In this document: positions 15,309 through 15,481 of the stretch, piece after piece
Layout: each line of letters opens with the position of its first letter
How positions within the stretch are numbered: the first letter of the stretch is position 1
Assembly: GCA_046715035.1 (NCBI GenBank)
Contig: JBKJZR010000107.1
Coordinates: forward strand, 1 to 15,481
Direction: 5' to 3'
DNA length: 15,481 bases
Source of the DNA: PALSA-1004 sp046715035
GTDB lineage: Bacteria; Pseudomonadota; Gammaproteobacteria; Burkholderiales; SG8-41
The notes under the pieces: generated by a model
Databases searched by the model: none
The model's input: only the letters and a program-made list of their open reading frames with translations
What the model was told of the DNA's origin: nothing
Position numbers and translations under genes: made by a program

Positions 15309-15481
15309 TCAACGGTGCGAAAAAAGGGTCAGCCCCGCGACCGGCAGCGGTGCAGCGAGGATGGCACTGCGGTACGAATCGGTGATGAACAACGTCTTGC
15401 GGTCGGCGCCGCCATACGCGGCATTGGTGAGGCGTCCGCCACCGCCTTGGGCCTGGATCCTGAAAAGCGGCTCGCCAAGCG
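15309..15481 (-). CDS. SMP-30/gluconolactonase-like protein, C-terminal part
   Basis: The last 56 codons of a minus-strand gene run in from the right edge of the window; the start lies outside. The translation includes GEPLFRIQAQGGGGRLTNAA and GGADRKTLFITDSYRSAILA before a short tail ending FSHR. The sequence LTN-A-GG-D-TLFITDS is the last-blade motif of six-bladed beta-propeller SMP-30/gluconolactonase/LRE proteins, where the Asp of the TDS motif is a calcium-site residue in known members. These enzymes open sugar or other lactones. The gene ends 117 bases before the L,D-transpeptidase gene on the same strand, so read-through is possible, but there is no functional link. Confidence 0.8.
   Translation of the reverse strand, partial: LGEPLFRIQAQGGGGRLTNAAYGGADRKTLFITDSYRSAILAAPLPVAGLTLFSHR

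Overview
The window is GC-rich (my impression is about 63-66%), densely coding DNA. Gene content and codon use suggest a betaproteobacterium, probably of the order Burkholderiales: Tat-secreted amidohydrolase, MmgE/PrpD, VOC, SMP-30 and NodT-type genes. It looks like chromosomal backbone; I see no transposase, integrase, phage gene, CRISPR array, rRNA or tRNA.

Layout. (1) 1-254: homopolymer C/G runs, then three tandem hairpin-forming repeats. (2) 255-1751 (-): a Tat-exported amidohydrolase with its own sigma70-type promoter. (3) 2007-2677 (-): a two-gene unit, an RcnB/CigR-like protein lacking a signal peptide and a basic 76-residue hypothetical protein. (4) 2678-3548: an 870-base stretch without a credible protein gene. 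It holds the most interesting signal of the window: on the minus strand, a near-consensus sigma54 promoter (3041-3057), then a C-rich anti-Shine-Dalgarno-like loop closed by a 7-bp stem, then a 13-bp intrinsic terminator (2950-2985). Together these predict an ~80-nt sRNA, with a possible activator dyad upstream at 3131-3152.

(5) 3549-8292 (+): a tight macA-macB-nodT operon for a MacAB-TolC-type tripartite efflux/secretion system, closed by an intrinsic terminator. MacA carries an unusual ~90-residue charged low-complexity insert. (6) 8417-9705 (+): an amidohydrolase overlapping a PaaI-like thioesterase. (7) 9725-10768 (-): a CapA-type metallophosphatase, divergent from (8) 10872-12728 (+), MmgE/PrpD and VOC genes. 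Units 6-8 look like accessory small-molecule catabolism or detoxification; substrates cannot be told from sequence.

(9) 12816-15191: three peptidoglycan enzymes. A Tat-dependent YcbK/MepK-like endopeptidase (+) converges on a membrane-anchored M23 peptidase and an L,D-transpeptidase (both -). In E. coli, L,D-transpeptidases make 3-3 cross-links and MepK cuts them, so a maker and a cutter of the same bond may sit side by side here. (10) 15309-15481 (-): the C-terminus of an SMP-30/gluconolactonase-like protein running off the window.
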